Positions 9,091-19,604 are shown, numbered from the stretch's first letter. The stretch is 64,000 nucleotides of DNA from Leisingera thetidis (GCF_025857195.1 NZ_CP109787.1:2359501-2423500); one strand, 5' to 3'. Made by a program: numbers and translations. Notes: generated by a model from the sequence alone, not told the origin.

Positions 9091-10343
9091 GCCTTTGTCC
9101 CCGGCGGGACGGGCGCGCCAGCCAACTGCAACGCAACATCCAGCAGCACGTTTGCACCCGCCGCGGCCTGCTCCGGCGCCGTGAATTCCTGCGCGTTGTG
9201 GCTGATGCCGCCGCGGCAGGGCACAAAGATCATCGCCGCGGGCACCGCTTTGGCAAGATGGAACGCATCATGGCCGGCCCCCGACACCATGTCCCGGGCC
9301 GCATAGCCCCGGGCGGCAGCGCTGCTGCGCACGGCTGCGGCCAGCTGCGCGTCGAAATGCACCACGGGCGAGTGCCAGATCTGCTCAAGGCTGATCTCCA
9401 CGCCCTCCGCCGCATCGTTCAACTGCGCAATCCCCTCGGCCAGCGAGCCATGCATCTGCTCCAGCACGCTCTCATCCGGATGGCGCAGATCGACCGACAG
9501 GTGCAGCTCTCCCGGCACTGCGTTGATGGAGCCGGGCCGCGTTTCGATCCGGCCGATGGTTGCGCGGGCATCGGCATCCGCCGTCCCGGTCCGGTAGACC
9601 AGCTCAGCCGCCGCTGCCAGATGCCGCACCGGATCGCGCCGCATCGCCATGGGCATCGGCCCTGCGTGGGTCTCATCGCCGCGCAGGTCCAGCGAGTACC
9701 AGCGGATCGCCTGCCCGCCGGTGACGACGCCGATGCTCTTTCCCTCCTGCTCAAGGATCGGCCCCTGCTCGATGTGAAGTTCCAGATAGCTGCCGATTGC
9801 ATGGCTGCCCGGCTCCACTCCTCTGTCGTAGCCGAACCGTTCGAGTTCCTGCGCAACCGGGATGCCGGATGCATCGGCAACCGCCAGTGCCTCGGCCAGC
9901 GGATGCAAGCCGCAATGAACCCCCGAGCCCATCATGGCGGGCTGAAACCGGGCGCCCTCCTCGTTGGTCCACACGGCGACCTCCACCGGCGCTTCCGTTG
10001 CGACTCCCAGATCCTCCAGCGTCTCCAGCACTTCCAGCCCGGCCAGAACCCCCAGCACGCCGTCGAACCGGCCGCCCATCGGCTGCGTGTCCAGATGGCT
10101 GCCGATGGCAACCGCAGGCGCTGCCGGAGTCCGGCCCGCGCGCCGGACGAACAGATTGCCGATCTTGTCAAAAACCGCGGTGAAGCCGCGGTTCGCGCAC
10201 CATGCCAGAAACAGCTCGCGGCCGTCCTCGTCATCCTGGCTGAGCGCCAGCCGGTGCGAGCCGCCGTTCACCGTGGCGCCGATTTCGGCCATGTCCATCA
10301 GCCGGGACCACAGCCGCGTTCCATCCACCGAATAGCCTGCCAT
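9087..10343 (-). CDS. M20 amidase / N-carbamoyl-L-amino-acid hydrolase
   Basis: A 418-residue zinc hydrolase of the M20 carbamoylase branch (allantoate amidohydrolase, beta-ureidopropionase, N-carbamoyl-L-amino-acid hydrolase). Metal ligands are seen in IGSHLDTQP (His83), GGRFDG (Asp94), TNEEGARF and LHIEQGP, and the dimerisation-domain NAVPGE motif is present. The start at 10343 was chosen because AGGAG lies six bases upstream; an extension to 10415 lacks this. First gene of the leftward amidase operon. It would release ammonia and CO2 from an N-carbamoyl compound, which fits with the deiminases producing ureido groups nearby. Confidence 0.87.
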   Translation of the reverse strand: MAGYSVDGTRLWSRLMDMAEIGATVNGGSHRLALSQDDEDGRELFLAWCANRGFTAVFDKIGNLFVRRAGRTPAAPAVAIGSHLDTQPMGGRFDGVLGVLAGLEVLETLEDLGVATEAPVEVAVWTNEEGARFQPAMMGSGVHCGLHPLAEALAVADASGIPVAQELERFGYDRGVEPGSHAIGSYLELHIEQGPILEQEGKSIGVVTGGQAIRWYSLDLRGDETHAGPMPMAMRRDPVRHLAAAAELVYRTGTADADARATIGRIETRPGSINAVPGELHLSVDLRHPDESVLEQMHGSLAEGIAQLNDAAEGVEISLEQIWHSPVVHFDAQLAAAVRSSAAARGYAARDMVSGAGHDAFHLAKAVPAAMIFVPCRGGISHNAQEFTAPEQAAAGANVLLDVALQLAGAPVPPGTKA

Positions 10344-10677
10344 GAAACACTCCTGCAAAACTCCGCCAAAGACCTGCATGGTCGCCGCCGATGCGGCATC
10401 CCGCCAGTCCCCCATCCGTGGGACTGGCAGGATGCCGGGCCGGATCCGGCGGGATCTGCCGCCCCCCCGCGGTCAGGGCCGGGGCGTTCGGAATTGCATG
10501 GGCAAACAGCTGGACGCGCCGGGCAAGGGCCGGCGCGGGCGGATGCGGCTTGCAGGCTGCCCGCATTGCGGCCCGGACCCATGGCGCACCCAAGGACCCG
10601 ATGCACAGCCGGGCCCGCGATCCGCAACGCCGCCCTCGCGGCGGGCGGGCCACCGCGCGCTGGCAGCCGCAGCGGGC
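10344..10677. other. intergenic region with an 18-bp inverted repeat
   Basis: No credible gene. The region separates thyA (stop at 10678) from the M20 amidase gene, both leftward. It contains a strong inverted repeat with arms 10394-10411 and 10420-10437 (core CGGCATCC...CCAGTCCC, 8-base loop, one mismatch that becomes a G-U pair in the leftward transcript). No T-run follows it on either strand, so it may be a rho-independent-like hairpin without a tract, or a leader element of the amidase operon, about 50 bases before its start codon. Confidence 0.6.
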
Positions 10678-11574
10678 CTACACTGCGACGTCGGCCTTTA
10701 TGGGCGGATGGGGGTCGTACCCTTCCACATCGAAATCCTCGATCCGGTAGTCATCGATGCTCGCCGCGCGCTTGGCCAGCGTTATCTTCGGGAACGCACG
10801 AGGCTCACGGGTCAGCTGCTCGCGCGCTTGATCGAAATGATTGCGGTAAAGGTGGACGTCACCGCCGACCCAAACCAGCTCGCCGGGGCGAAGGCCCGCC
10901 TGCTGCGCAAGCATCAGCTGGAGCGCCGTGGCCCCCACGTAGTTGAAGGCCGCGCCAAGCAGAAGATCGACCGATCTTTGGAACAACAGGCAATCCAGGC
11001 GCCCGTCGGAGGTTACATGATACTGGTACACCATATGGCAGGGCGGCAGCGCCATCTCTCCCAGGTCCGCAACGTTCCAGCCGTGGAAGAGCATGCGCCG
11101 GCTCGCAGGTGTCTCCCGCAGCGCGCGGATCAGCGTCCCGATCTGGTCGTGTTCGCGGCCGTCCGCTCCCATCCAGCGCCGCCACTGCTTGCCGTACACC
11201 GGGCCGAGCTCGCCCCAACGGGCCGCGAAGCTGTCGTCCTCGACGATCCGCTGCTCGAAGTCCTCCTGCGTGACATCCTCTCCGGTCTCGCGGCGGTAGA
11301 CCGCCAGCGGCCAGTCGGTCCAGATCCGCACATTTTCCCGCAGAAGCGGCTGGATGTTGGTTCCGCCGGTCAGGAACCAGAGCATTTCCTTGATTGCGGT
11401 TTTCCAATAGACGCGCTTGGTCGTCAGAATGGGCGCCGATCCATCCGACAGATCAAACCGGACCATGGCACCAAAAAGCGAGCGCGTGCCAACGCCCGTT
11501 CTGTCAAGCCGCTCATCACCGCGGTCAAGGACTTGTTCCATCAGGTCCAGATACTGGTACTCCGGATGCCGCAT
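10678..11574 (-). CDS. thyA: thymidylate synthase
   Basis: A 298-residue thymidylate synthase, which makes dTMP from dUMP using methylene-tetrahydrofolate. The start ATG at 11574 (MRHPEYQYLDLME) is preceded by GGAGG seven bases upstream. Conserved segments include RTGVGT, LLTTKR-like PILTTKRVYWK, the catalytic LPPCHMVYQ (Cys179), and the dUMP-binding NYVGATALQLMLAQQ and HLYRNH segments. It is somewhat longer than the 264-residue E. coli enzyme because of an insertion around residues 92-140, a length also seen in several proteobacterial enzymes. It stands alone, with long noncoding flanks on both sides. Confidence 0.96.
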   Translation of the reverse strand: MRHPEYQYLDLMEQVLDRGDERLDRTGVGTRSLFGAMVRFDLSDGSAPILTTKRVYWKTAIKEMLWFLTGGTNIQPLLRENVRIWTDWPLAVYRRETGEDVTQEDFEQRIVEDDSFAARWGELGPVYGKQWRRWMGADGREHDQIGTLIRALRETPASRRMLFHGWNVADLGEMALPPCHMVYQYHVTSDGRLDCLLFQRSVDLLLGAAFNYVGATALQLMLAQQAGLRPGELVWVGGDVHLYRNHFDQAREQLTREPRAFPKITLAKRAASIDDYRIEDFDVEGYDPHPPIKADVAV

Positions 11575-12302
11575 TGCTCTGCCTCCACACAGGTTCTTTT
11601 GCCGCTGCCAGCTTACTTGCGCGGCAGTCTTGCGCAATCATAATGCATAACGCATGGAGGGCTAAAGCGCATTCATCGGCCATAGCGAAATCAATCCAAA
11701 TCCAAGCGCAAGCGATTGAAAACAAGACCAAACCACCGGACCTGCGGTCCCCATTGCCGGAAAATCCGCGCCCCGGGACCCTGCCGGCGCCGGACCGCCT
11801 TCCGCATCCGCCCGTCCGCTCCGGGATGCCACGCCGCTGTCCTCTGCGCCGCGGATGCCGGCATCGCCCGGCAGGAGCCGCATCAGCGCGTGCAGGATCG
11901 CGCACAGATGCCGCGTCCTTGCGCAGCCCAGGGGTAATCCAACAGCCGGGGCGCAGAGCGGCGGCACGCCGCAATGGTTCAGCCTGCCGGCCCGGTCTCC
12001 TGACAGCGCTCCGATTTGCCGGAAGGCAGCGCAGACGGACCAGCGGCTGCGGCACAGCGCGCGCCGGCATCTGCCGGAATTTCACGCCCCGGAAAACCGG
12101 CCGCAATGCCAGGCGCCAAGAATCAAGAAACCCCTCCGCGCCCGCCGCATCCCACTACATCTGCCCCGCGGCCCCGGCCGGAAAACAACATGCAGGTAGC
12201 CTATCCGCCACGGTTGCGCCCAAATCCCCACGGTTCAATTGACAATTGCCATGCCCCGGCCGAAGGTGGCGCAAAACGAAAAACATATTGAGGTAGAGGC
12301 AG
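11575..12302. other. 728-bp intergenic region, no gene seen
   Basis: Divergent intergenic space between thyA (leftward) and the lipoprotein gene (rightward). Open frames here have arginine/proline/alanine-rich composition typical of GC-rich noncoding sequence and no ribosome-binding sites. A TTGACA hexamer occurs at 12239-12244, but I see no matching -10 element at normal spacing. The stretch 11640-11730 is noticeably less GC-rich and may hold the thyA promoter. Confidence 0.5.
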
Positions 12303-13205
12303 ATGAGGCGCTATTGGCTAGGGCTCGCGGCAGCGTCCGCGCTGTCAGCGTGCGGCGGGGGCAACCCGTTTACCACCGGGACAGATGACCCCACAGACGT
12401 CACCGGAACGATTCCGGAAGCTCTGGCAGGCGATGTGGACAGCGTCAGCTATGACGCCGCCAATCAATCGCTGACCGTGACCGGCGTCGGCCTGGATGAA
12501 ACCCCCTTTTCCGCCACGTATGTCCGCAAGCCCGCGCTCGACCGGGCCGGGTATGAGGCCTATACGGTCCAGGACAACCAGCTGACCGAACACTCCACCG
12601 CCTATGTGCGCGAGACCGAAGGCGGCTACGCCACCGTGGTCATGACCGGCGGGCAATTCGGCTTTTTCCAGGGCGGCACCACCTATGGCCGCACCGGCAC
12701 CTATTCGGCACCGGAAACCGAACAGGGCCCCGGCGGCATCGTCAGCTATGCCGGCACCTATGTCGGACTGCTGAACGTCGACGGCGACAACGGCGACCTG
12801 ATCGACCCGTCAAATGGCACCAATCCGGCCATCCTGCCAGGCCAGGCGGCCGAGGTCACCGGCGATGTGTTCATCAATGCCGACTTCTCCGACAACCGGG
12901 TCAAGGGCACAGTGTACAACCGCCAGATCACCGATCAGCCAGGAACCGAAGTTGAAAACCTGACCCTCAACCCGACGGACATCGCGTCCGACGGGACCTT
13001 CACCGGCGAGGCTTCCGTCGATCACGGCGGTGTCGGGGAATATGGCGGCGTGTTCTCCGGCGCCGGCGCTGCTTCGGTGGCTGGATCCGTGCATGCGACC
13101 GCCCACATCGAAGCGCTGAACGACGGCACCGTGCCGATTGAGGAATTCGGCGTCTTCGTTCTGGGCTCCTGCGACGGCGCCAGCCCCGATCCAGCCTGCC
13201 CCTGA
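12303..13205 (+). CDS. surface lipoprotein, likely Slam client
   Basis: A 300-residue lipoprotein with signal peptide and lipobox LSAC (Cys17), followed by glycines and a flexible Thr/Asp-rich linker. The C-terminal half reads like the beta-barrel domain of TbpB/HpuA-type surface lipoproteins: SYAGTYVGLL, VFINADFSDNRVKGTV, then DGTFTGEASVD, GEYGGVFSGAGAASVAGSV. The start has GAGG about nine bases upstream. Only 3 bp separate its stop from the Slam-type exporter gene, the standard arrangement for a surface lipoprotein and its dedicated exporter. The ligand is unknown; transferrin, haemoglobin and complement factor H are targets in Neisseria, but a marine or free-living host suggests something else. 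Confidence 0.78.
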   Translation: MRRYWLGLAAASALSACGGGNPFTTGTDDPTDVTGTIPEALAGDVDSVSYDAANQSLTVTGVGLDETPFSATYVRKPALDRAGYEAYTVQDNQLTEHSTAYVRETEGGYATVVMTGGQFGFFQGGTTYGRTGTYSAPETEQGPGGIVSYAGTYVGLLNVDGDNGDLIDPSNGTNPAILPGQAAEVTGDVFINADFSDNRVKGTVYNRQITDQPGTEVENLTLNPTDIASDGTFTGEASVDHGGVGEYGGVFSGAGAASVAGSVHATAHIEALNDGTVPIEEFGVFVLGSCDGASPDPACP

Positions 13206-13208
13206 CCC

Positions 13209-14645
13209 ATGCGCAGGGCCGCATTGGCGCTTCTGGTGCTGGGTCTGGCCACGGCCCGGCCCCACGCGCAGGAGCAGACCAGGCCGCAGGTGCACCTGTC
13301 GCTGCAGCAGGGGCACATCCTGGCCGCACATGCGCTGAACTCCGGCAACCCGCAACTGGCGCTGCGGCTGTCGGATGCGCTGCTGCAGGCCGACCGCAGG
13401 AACCACGCGGCCTGGCATCTGCAGGCCGCCGCCTATGCCCGGGCAGGCCAGCCGGCCAAGGGCCGCAAGTCGGCCGCCCGCGCCTTCCGCTTTGCCCCCG
13501 ACAGCGCCACCAAGTACCAGATGGCCCAGCTCGCCTCCCGACTGGCCTTTCAGGGCGGCAGCCCGGTGCTGTCGCAATACTGGCTGCGCCGCACCGCGGT
13601 GCACGCCCCGGATGAGAAGGCCGACGCGCTGATCGCCAAGGACTACCAGGCGCTGCGGCGGATCAGCCCCTGGTCCTTCCGGCTCAGCGGCGGGCTGAAG
13701 CCATCGAACAACGTGAACAACGGCTCGGATGCGGCGACTCAGGAAGTCGACGGCCTGTCCTCGCATGTGGCACCCAGATTCGGGCCCCGATCGGTGGCTC
13801 TGTCCGGTCTCGTCGGCACCCTCGACACCGGGATCGGCCGGCGCCTGCAGCAAAGCAGCACCAGCCTGACCTCGCTGAGCGGGCGGCTGTATGTCCAACG
13901 CGTGGCCCTATCCTCCAGCGCCAAGGAGAAAGCCGCCGAACTGGCCCGCCTTACCCACACCACTGTGCCCCGGAATTCCGAATTCGGCTCGACCTATGGT
14001 GAAATCACCCTCAGCCATGCCTTTTCGGCAGGCGCAGCCGGCCAGGGCGGCACGGCGCGGATTTCCCTGACAGGCGCGTCCTCCTGGTATGGCGGTGAAC
14101 GGAACTACAACCTGGCAAAGCTTTCCGCCACACGGGGCTGGACCCTGTCGCCGCACATGCGCCTCACGGTCAGCGGCAGCGCGGAACACAGGCTGAACCC
14201 GCGCGTGGTTTCCTTGGATGCCAATGTTTTCGGGCTCGGCGCGTCGCTGCTGCGCGATCTCGGCAGCGGCAGCCGGCTGGATTTTTCGCTGGCGCTGCGC
14301 GACACCCGGTCAAAAAGCATTTACGCCACCGGAGAAACCGCCACCTTCAGGATCGGCTATGCCCATGGCAGGCTTGTCGGGCCCGCGAAAATCAGCACCG
14401 GCTTGACCCTCGGCGCGGCTGATTACCCATCTCAATTGTTCGCCCATAACGGCGTCTTCACCGCCATTCCCGGCGGCCGTCAGGACCAGTCGGTCTATGC
14501 CGACCTCAATCTGCTTTTCGACAGCTACGACTATGCCGGCTTCGCTCCAATGCTCCGGCTGCGGGCCGGCAGGCGCAGCTCCAACTTCAGCAAATTCGAC
14601 AGCTCCGAATTCTCCGTCTCGCTGGGCATTGAATCAAAATTCTGA
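13209..14645 (+). CDS. Slam-type surface lipoprotein assembly modifier (DUF560)
   Basis: A 478-residue outer-membrane protein. It has a cleavable signal peptide (to about residue 20), an N-terminal TPR-like helical domain (about 25-150, with repeated A-x-L-x-x-D-A-L-L and AWHLQAAAYARAGQ patterns), and a C-terminal barrel made of alternating strands that ends in Phe, as expected for Bam-inserted barrels. The junction motif LKPSNNVNNGSD is typical of Slam/DUF560 proteins. Slams move specific lipoproteins across the outer membrane. Placement directly after a TbpB-like lipoprotein gene supports the call. No TonB-dependent receptor is next to the pair. Confidence 0.82.
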   Translation: MRRAALALLVLGLATARPHAQEQTRPQVHLSLQQGHILAAHALNSGNPQLALRLSDALLQADRRNHAAWHLQAAAYARAGQPAKGRKSAARAFRFAPDSATKYQMAQLASRLAFQGGSPVLSQYWLRRTAVHAPDEKADALIAKDYQALRRISPWSFRLSGGLKPSNNVNNGSDAATQEVDGLSSHVAPRFGPRSVALSGLVGTLDTGIGRRLQQSSTSLTSLSGRLYVQRVALSSSAKEKAAELARLTHTTVPRNSEFGSTYGEITLSHAFSAGAAGQGGTARISLTGASSWYGGERNYNLAKLSATRGWTLSPHMRLTVSGSAEHRLNPRVVSLDANVFGLGASLLRDLGSGSRLDFSLALRDTRSKSIYATGETATFRIGYAHGRLVGPAKISTGLTLGAADYPSQLFAHNGVFTAIPGGRQDQSVYADLNLLFDSYDYAGFAPMLRLRAGRRSSNFSKFDSSEFSVSLGIESKF

Positions 14646-14722
14646 AGGCGCCCCCGGCGGCTTTCGCTGGCCATTGCGCCCGGCGCCGCTAAAGTCGCTG
14701 AAACCGCAAACAGGAGACCGCC

Positions 14723-15151
14723 ATGCCGCTTACCTATCTGCACACCATGGTCCGGGTGAAAGACCTGGAAAAATCGATGGCCTTCTACGAACTCCTCGGC
14801 CTCCGGGAAACCCGCCGCTGGGACAATGAGCAGGGCCGCTTCACCCTGGTTTTCATGGCGCCCCCGGGGCAGCAGGAGACCCCGCTGGAACTGACATACA
14901 ATTGGGACGGCGACGACGCGCTGCCCGATGACAGCCGCCATTTCGGCCATCTCGCCTATGGGGTGGACGACATCTATGCCGCCTGCCGGCATCTGATGGA
15001 CAATGGCGTCACCATCAACCGGCCGCCGCGCGACGGGCATATGGCCTTTGTGCGCTCGCCCGACAACGTCTCGATCGAACTGCTGCAGAACGGCGAGGCG
15101 CTGGCCCCCGCCGAACCCTGGGCCAGCATGGAGAACACCGGCCACTGGTGA
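14723..15151 (+). CDS. gloA: lactoylglutathione lyase (glyoxalase I)
   Basis: A 142-residue VOC-fold enzyme that isomerises the methylglyoxal-glutathione hemithioacetal to S-lactoylglutathione. Metal ligands fit the GloA pattern: His in LHTMVRV, Glu in LELTYNW, His in HFGHLAYGV, Glu in SIELLQ. Length and the order SMAFYELLGL then RSPDNVSIELLQ are standard for bacterial glyoxalase I. AGGAG lies just before the ATG. It follows the Slam gene by 77 bp on the same strand but has no functional link to it. Confidence 0.93.
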   Translation: MPLTYLHTMVRVKDLEKSMAFYELLGLRETRRWDNEQGRFTLVFMAPPGQQETPLELTYNWDGDDALPDDSRHFGHLAYGVDDIYAACRHLMDNGVTINRPPRDGHMAFVRSPDNVSIELLQNGEALAPAEPWASMENTGHW

Positions 15152-15718
15152 CGGCTGTCTGCCCCGTCCGGACCTGTCCGCTGCGGCCGGGGCGCCTTGC
15201 CTTGTTCCGCAGAGATCCGGCTGGCACCGGCCTGGATTACACTGGCCTCGATTGCACTGGCCAGTCAGCACTGGCCCGGAATGCACTGGCCTGGAATGCA
15301 CTGGCTTGCGGGCTGTGAGCCAGGCCTGCGCAGGATTGCCGGTCAGGCCTGACGGCAGAACGTTTCCGCAAAAACGAAAAATACCGGCACAGCGCCTGTC
15401 CGGTGCTGCCGGCCTCCGGCGGCACACCCGCCCGCCATCCGGTTCCTGCAATTATCACTTTGCGGAAAATAGCTCATCCCCCTGCAAAACACCCTGTCCG
15501 GGCATCCCGCCAGCCCCCGGCTGCAAGGAACTCTTTCCGTCGGCAAGGGCGGCCGCTTCTGCAACCTTCTGCCGTGGCCCCTGATCCGGGTCCCGGCGCT
15601 TTGCCCTTTGATACGGCCGGAGCACGGTTTCCCCTCATGCCCCGTCTGCGGACTGCCGGTGTTTCCCCGGCCTTGCGCGGCCCGCTGCCTGCCGGGGCGG
15701 TTCACCCCAACCGGCGTT
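15152..15718. other. 567-bp intergenic region carrying a minisatellite
   Basis: Convergent intergenic region between gloA and the MarR-type gene. Apart from the 15-bp tandem repeat at 15226-15310 I see no gene, no RNA gene and no clear terminator. Sequence composition is that of ordinary GC-rich noncoding DNA. Confidence 0.55.
15226..15310. repeat. 15-bp tandem repeat (minisatellite)
   Basis: Five to six head-to-tail units of about ACTGGCCTGGAATGC: 15226-15240, 15241-15255, 15256-15269 (one base short), 15270-15284, 15285-15299, with a decayed unit from 15300. The one-base-shorter unit and the lack of a ribosome-binding site argue that it is not translated. Copy number is likely to vary between strains by slippage. 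Confidence 0.88.
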
Positions 15719-16216
15719 TCAGTAAATATAACGAATCTGATCCGACCAATAACGCTCCACCCGCTTGAGCGAGGCGGTAATATCCTCGATCCCCTGCGAG
15801 GAAATCACGTCTTTTCCCTCCAGCCCTTCGGCATGGCGGGCAAACAGCCCCGAGACGATGTCGCGGATTTCGCGGCCCCGCTGGGTCAGCCGGACCCGCA
15901 CCGAGCGGCGGTCGATCTCGCAGCGCTGGTGGTGCATATAGCCCATTTCGACCAGCTTCTTCAGATTGTAGCTGACATTGCTGCCCTGATAGTAGCCGCG
16001 GGTCTTCAGTTCCCCGGCGGTCACCTCATTGTCACCGATATTGAACAGCAACAGCGCCTGGACCGCATTGATCTCCAGCACCCCGACGCGTTCGAACTCG
16101 TCCTTGATGACGTCCAGCAGCAGACGGTGGAGACGCTCGACAAGGGCCAGCGCCTCCAGATAGCCAGTCATGAACCCCTTGCGGTCCACCTGGCCGATTG
16201 GCAATTCCATACTCAT
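15719..16216 (-). CDS. MarR-family winged-helix regulator
   Basis: A 165-residue MarR-type regulator resembling the LdtR-like proteins of Alphaproteobacteria. The winged-helix core is visible: VLEINAVQALLLFNIG, TAGELKTRGYYQGSNVSYNLKKL (recognition helix, about residues 66-90), the wing DRRSVRVRLTQRG, and a C-terminal dimerisation helix. The start at 16216 has GGAG six bases upstream; the ATG at 16222 sits directly on that site and a 16261 extension has none. It is separated from sdhE by about 75 bp on the same strand. The effector is unknown. Confidence 0.86.
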   Translation of the reverse strand: MSMELPIGQVDRKGFMTGYLEALALVERLHRLLLDVIKDEFERVGVLEINAVQALLLFNIGDNEVTAGELKTRGYYQGSNVSYNLKKLVEMGYMHHQRCEIDRRSVRVRLTQRGREIRDIVSGLFARHAEGLEGKDVISSQGIEDITASLKRVERYWSDQIRYIY

Positions 16217-16292
16217 TCGCATCTCCGACTCGAATTTGCTCCTGAGACAAGATGCCAACAATTCCCGAAAAATCGGTTAAGCCGGGATTTTA

Positions 16293-18268
<1,976 letters not shown>

Positions 18269-18281
18269 CAGGAGACAAGAC

Positions 18282-18695
18282 ATGAGCGCCGACCTGCCGG
18301 AATATTACTTCCGCGTCCGCGAGAACGGCGCGTTTGTCTTCCGCGTCGACACCGAGAACCGCCAGCGGCGGATCGAGATGGATCAGATCGCCGTTGTGAA
18401 CATCCGCAACGGCGAGATCAAGCCGCACGGCCAACGCGCCCTCAGCGATCAGGACATTGCCGAGATCAAGTCCTGGATGGACGCCCGCGCCGCCACCCTC
18501 GCGGCGCGTGACATCGACGACCTCCACCGCGCCATCGACCACCTGAACCTCACCGCCCACTGGGCCAACAGCCGGGCCACCGACGAGCAGCTCGAGGAGG
18601 TCACCGACGCGCTGCTGCTGGCCATGCACGACCTGCGCGGCGTGCTGGTGCGCAAGAAGGCCGACCGGCTGATCAAGGCCCGCGGCGACGCGTGA
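18282..18695 (+). CDS. conserved hypothetical protein
   Basis: A 137-residue soluble protein of unknown function. It begins SADLPEYYFRVRENGAFVFR, has a central EIKSWMDARAATLAARDIDD segment and a long C-terminal amphipathic helix ending RKKADRLIKARG. No signal peptide, membrane helix or cysteine cluster. AGGAG is placed seven bases before the ATG, and it lies 13 bp downstream of the aminotransferase, so it is probably co-transcribed. It converges on the gene at 18717 with 21 bp between stops. Confidence 0.8.
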   Translation: MSADLPEYYFRVRENGAFVFRVDTENRQRRIEMDQIAVVNIRNGEIKPHGQRALSDQDIAEIKSWMDARAATLAARDIDDLHRAIDHLNLTAHWANSRATDEQLEEVTDALLLAMHDLRGVLVRKKADRLIKARGDA

Positions 18696-18716
18696 GAACC
18701 GGACTGCCCGGCCGCA

Positions 18717-19499
18717 TCAGCCGCAAAACAGCGACCGCACGGCATAGCTGCGGAACCCGGGTTCCGGCAGCGGCGCGACCCCGGGTTGCGGCACCGGCGG
18801 GCGCCTCGGCAGATAGGATTTTCCCAGCACGAACAGGCGGCGCTGCCACAGACCGTCCGGAGTGCCCGGCTCGGGGCCGCCCAGGCCAAGCCGCCATTTC
18901 AGATGCAGTATCCCCCTTGCGTGCGCATCGCCGCCGAGGCGGAACGGGCGGCGGCCGGGCTGCGCATGCCGCAGCGCCGGCTCCGGCCCCTCCAGGCTTG
19001 CGATCTGGCAGATGAACTGCCCCTCGGCCGCCGCCCGCAGGCGCCGGTCCGGGCCGCCGTGCGACAGGGTTATCAAGTGGCCGGCCTTGATCCCGGCGCC
19101 TCTGACGGCAAATTCCAGCGGCTGCGGCAGCTCCAGAACTTCCGTTTCCGCGCCGAACAGCTCTGCCTCGCCCTGCCACTCGCGGCCGCTGGCAATGCGC
19201 AGCACATAACGCCCCGGCGGCACCAGCACCTTGAAGAAGGCGCCGCCCTCGGCATAGGCCGCCAGCGCCCCGGCACCGCTGCCGCTGCTGGCCAGCACCA
19301 GGAAATAATCCCTTCCGGCGGGGGTTTTCACCTGCAGCGGAAACACCGCGGGCAGCCCGGTGCGGTTCCACATCAGCCCGGCCCGCGGCGGCTCCGCGCC
19401 CGCCGCTCCGGCCGCCAGCAGCATCAGGCACAACAGCAGCAGGGCAAGCAGCCCGGCTGCCTGCCCGCCCCGCTCCGGTCCTGCGGCCATCGGCGTCAT
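18717..19499 (-). CDS. hypothetical exported protein
   Basis: A 260-residue protein that I do not recognise. The N-terminus has a hydrophobic segment (GLLALLLLCLMLLAAGAAG) acting as signal peptide or anchor. The rest is rich in short beta-like stretches, such as FPLQVKTPAGRDYFLVLAS and FFKVLVPPGRYVLRIASG, which resemble a carboxypeptidase-regulatory-like or PEGA-type beta-sandwich. No catalytic motif is visible. The start at 19499 has GGAG nine bases upstream; a longer start at 19550 is possible. It stands between two other-strand or distant genes and has no evident operon partner. Confidence 0.65.
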   Translation of the reverse strand: MTPMAAGPERGGQAAGLLALLLLCLMLLAAGAAGAEPPRAGLMWNRTGLPAVFPLQVKTPAGRDYFLVLASSGSGAGALAAYAEGGAFFKVLVPPGRYVLRIASGREWQGEAELFGAETEVLELPQPLEFAVRGAGIKAGHLITLSHGGPDRRLRAAAEGQFICQIASLEGPEPALRHAQPGRRPFRLGGDAHARGILHLKWRLGLGGPEPGTPDGLWQRRLFVLGKSYLPRRPPVPQPGVAPLPEPGFRSYAVRSLFCG

Positions 19500-19579
19500 G
19501 ACGGGCTGCTCCCTGTTTTGAAACCGTGAAAGACCCGGGCACCCTACCACAGCGGCCGCAACGGCGCGAAATCACAACC

Positions 19580-19604
19580 TCCGGCGCCGGACCGGATTTT
19601 TTTT
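19580..19604 (+). terminator. terminator-like palindrome and T-run
   Basis: The perfect palindrome TCCGGCGCCGGA (19580-19591) is followed by CCGGA and eight T (19597-19604). Read rightward this fits a rho-independent terminator (TCCGG pairing with CCGGA, seven-base loop). No rightward gene ends nearby; the last one stops at 18695, and the intervening gene is leftward. It may stop read-through or antisense RNA from the aminotransferase operon. Confidence 0.4.

Noticed and set aside
12239..12244. Perfect -35 hexamer TTGACA before the lipoprotein gene
   Set aside because: No -10-like sequence at 16-18 bp; sequence there is GC-rich.
15226..15310. Possible CRISPR or pentapeptide-repeat gene
   Set aside because: Units are only 15 bp with no spacers; one unit is 14 bp, which breaks any reading frame, and no ribosome-binding site precedes it.
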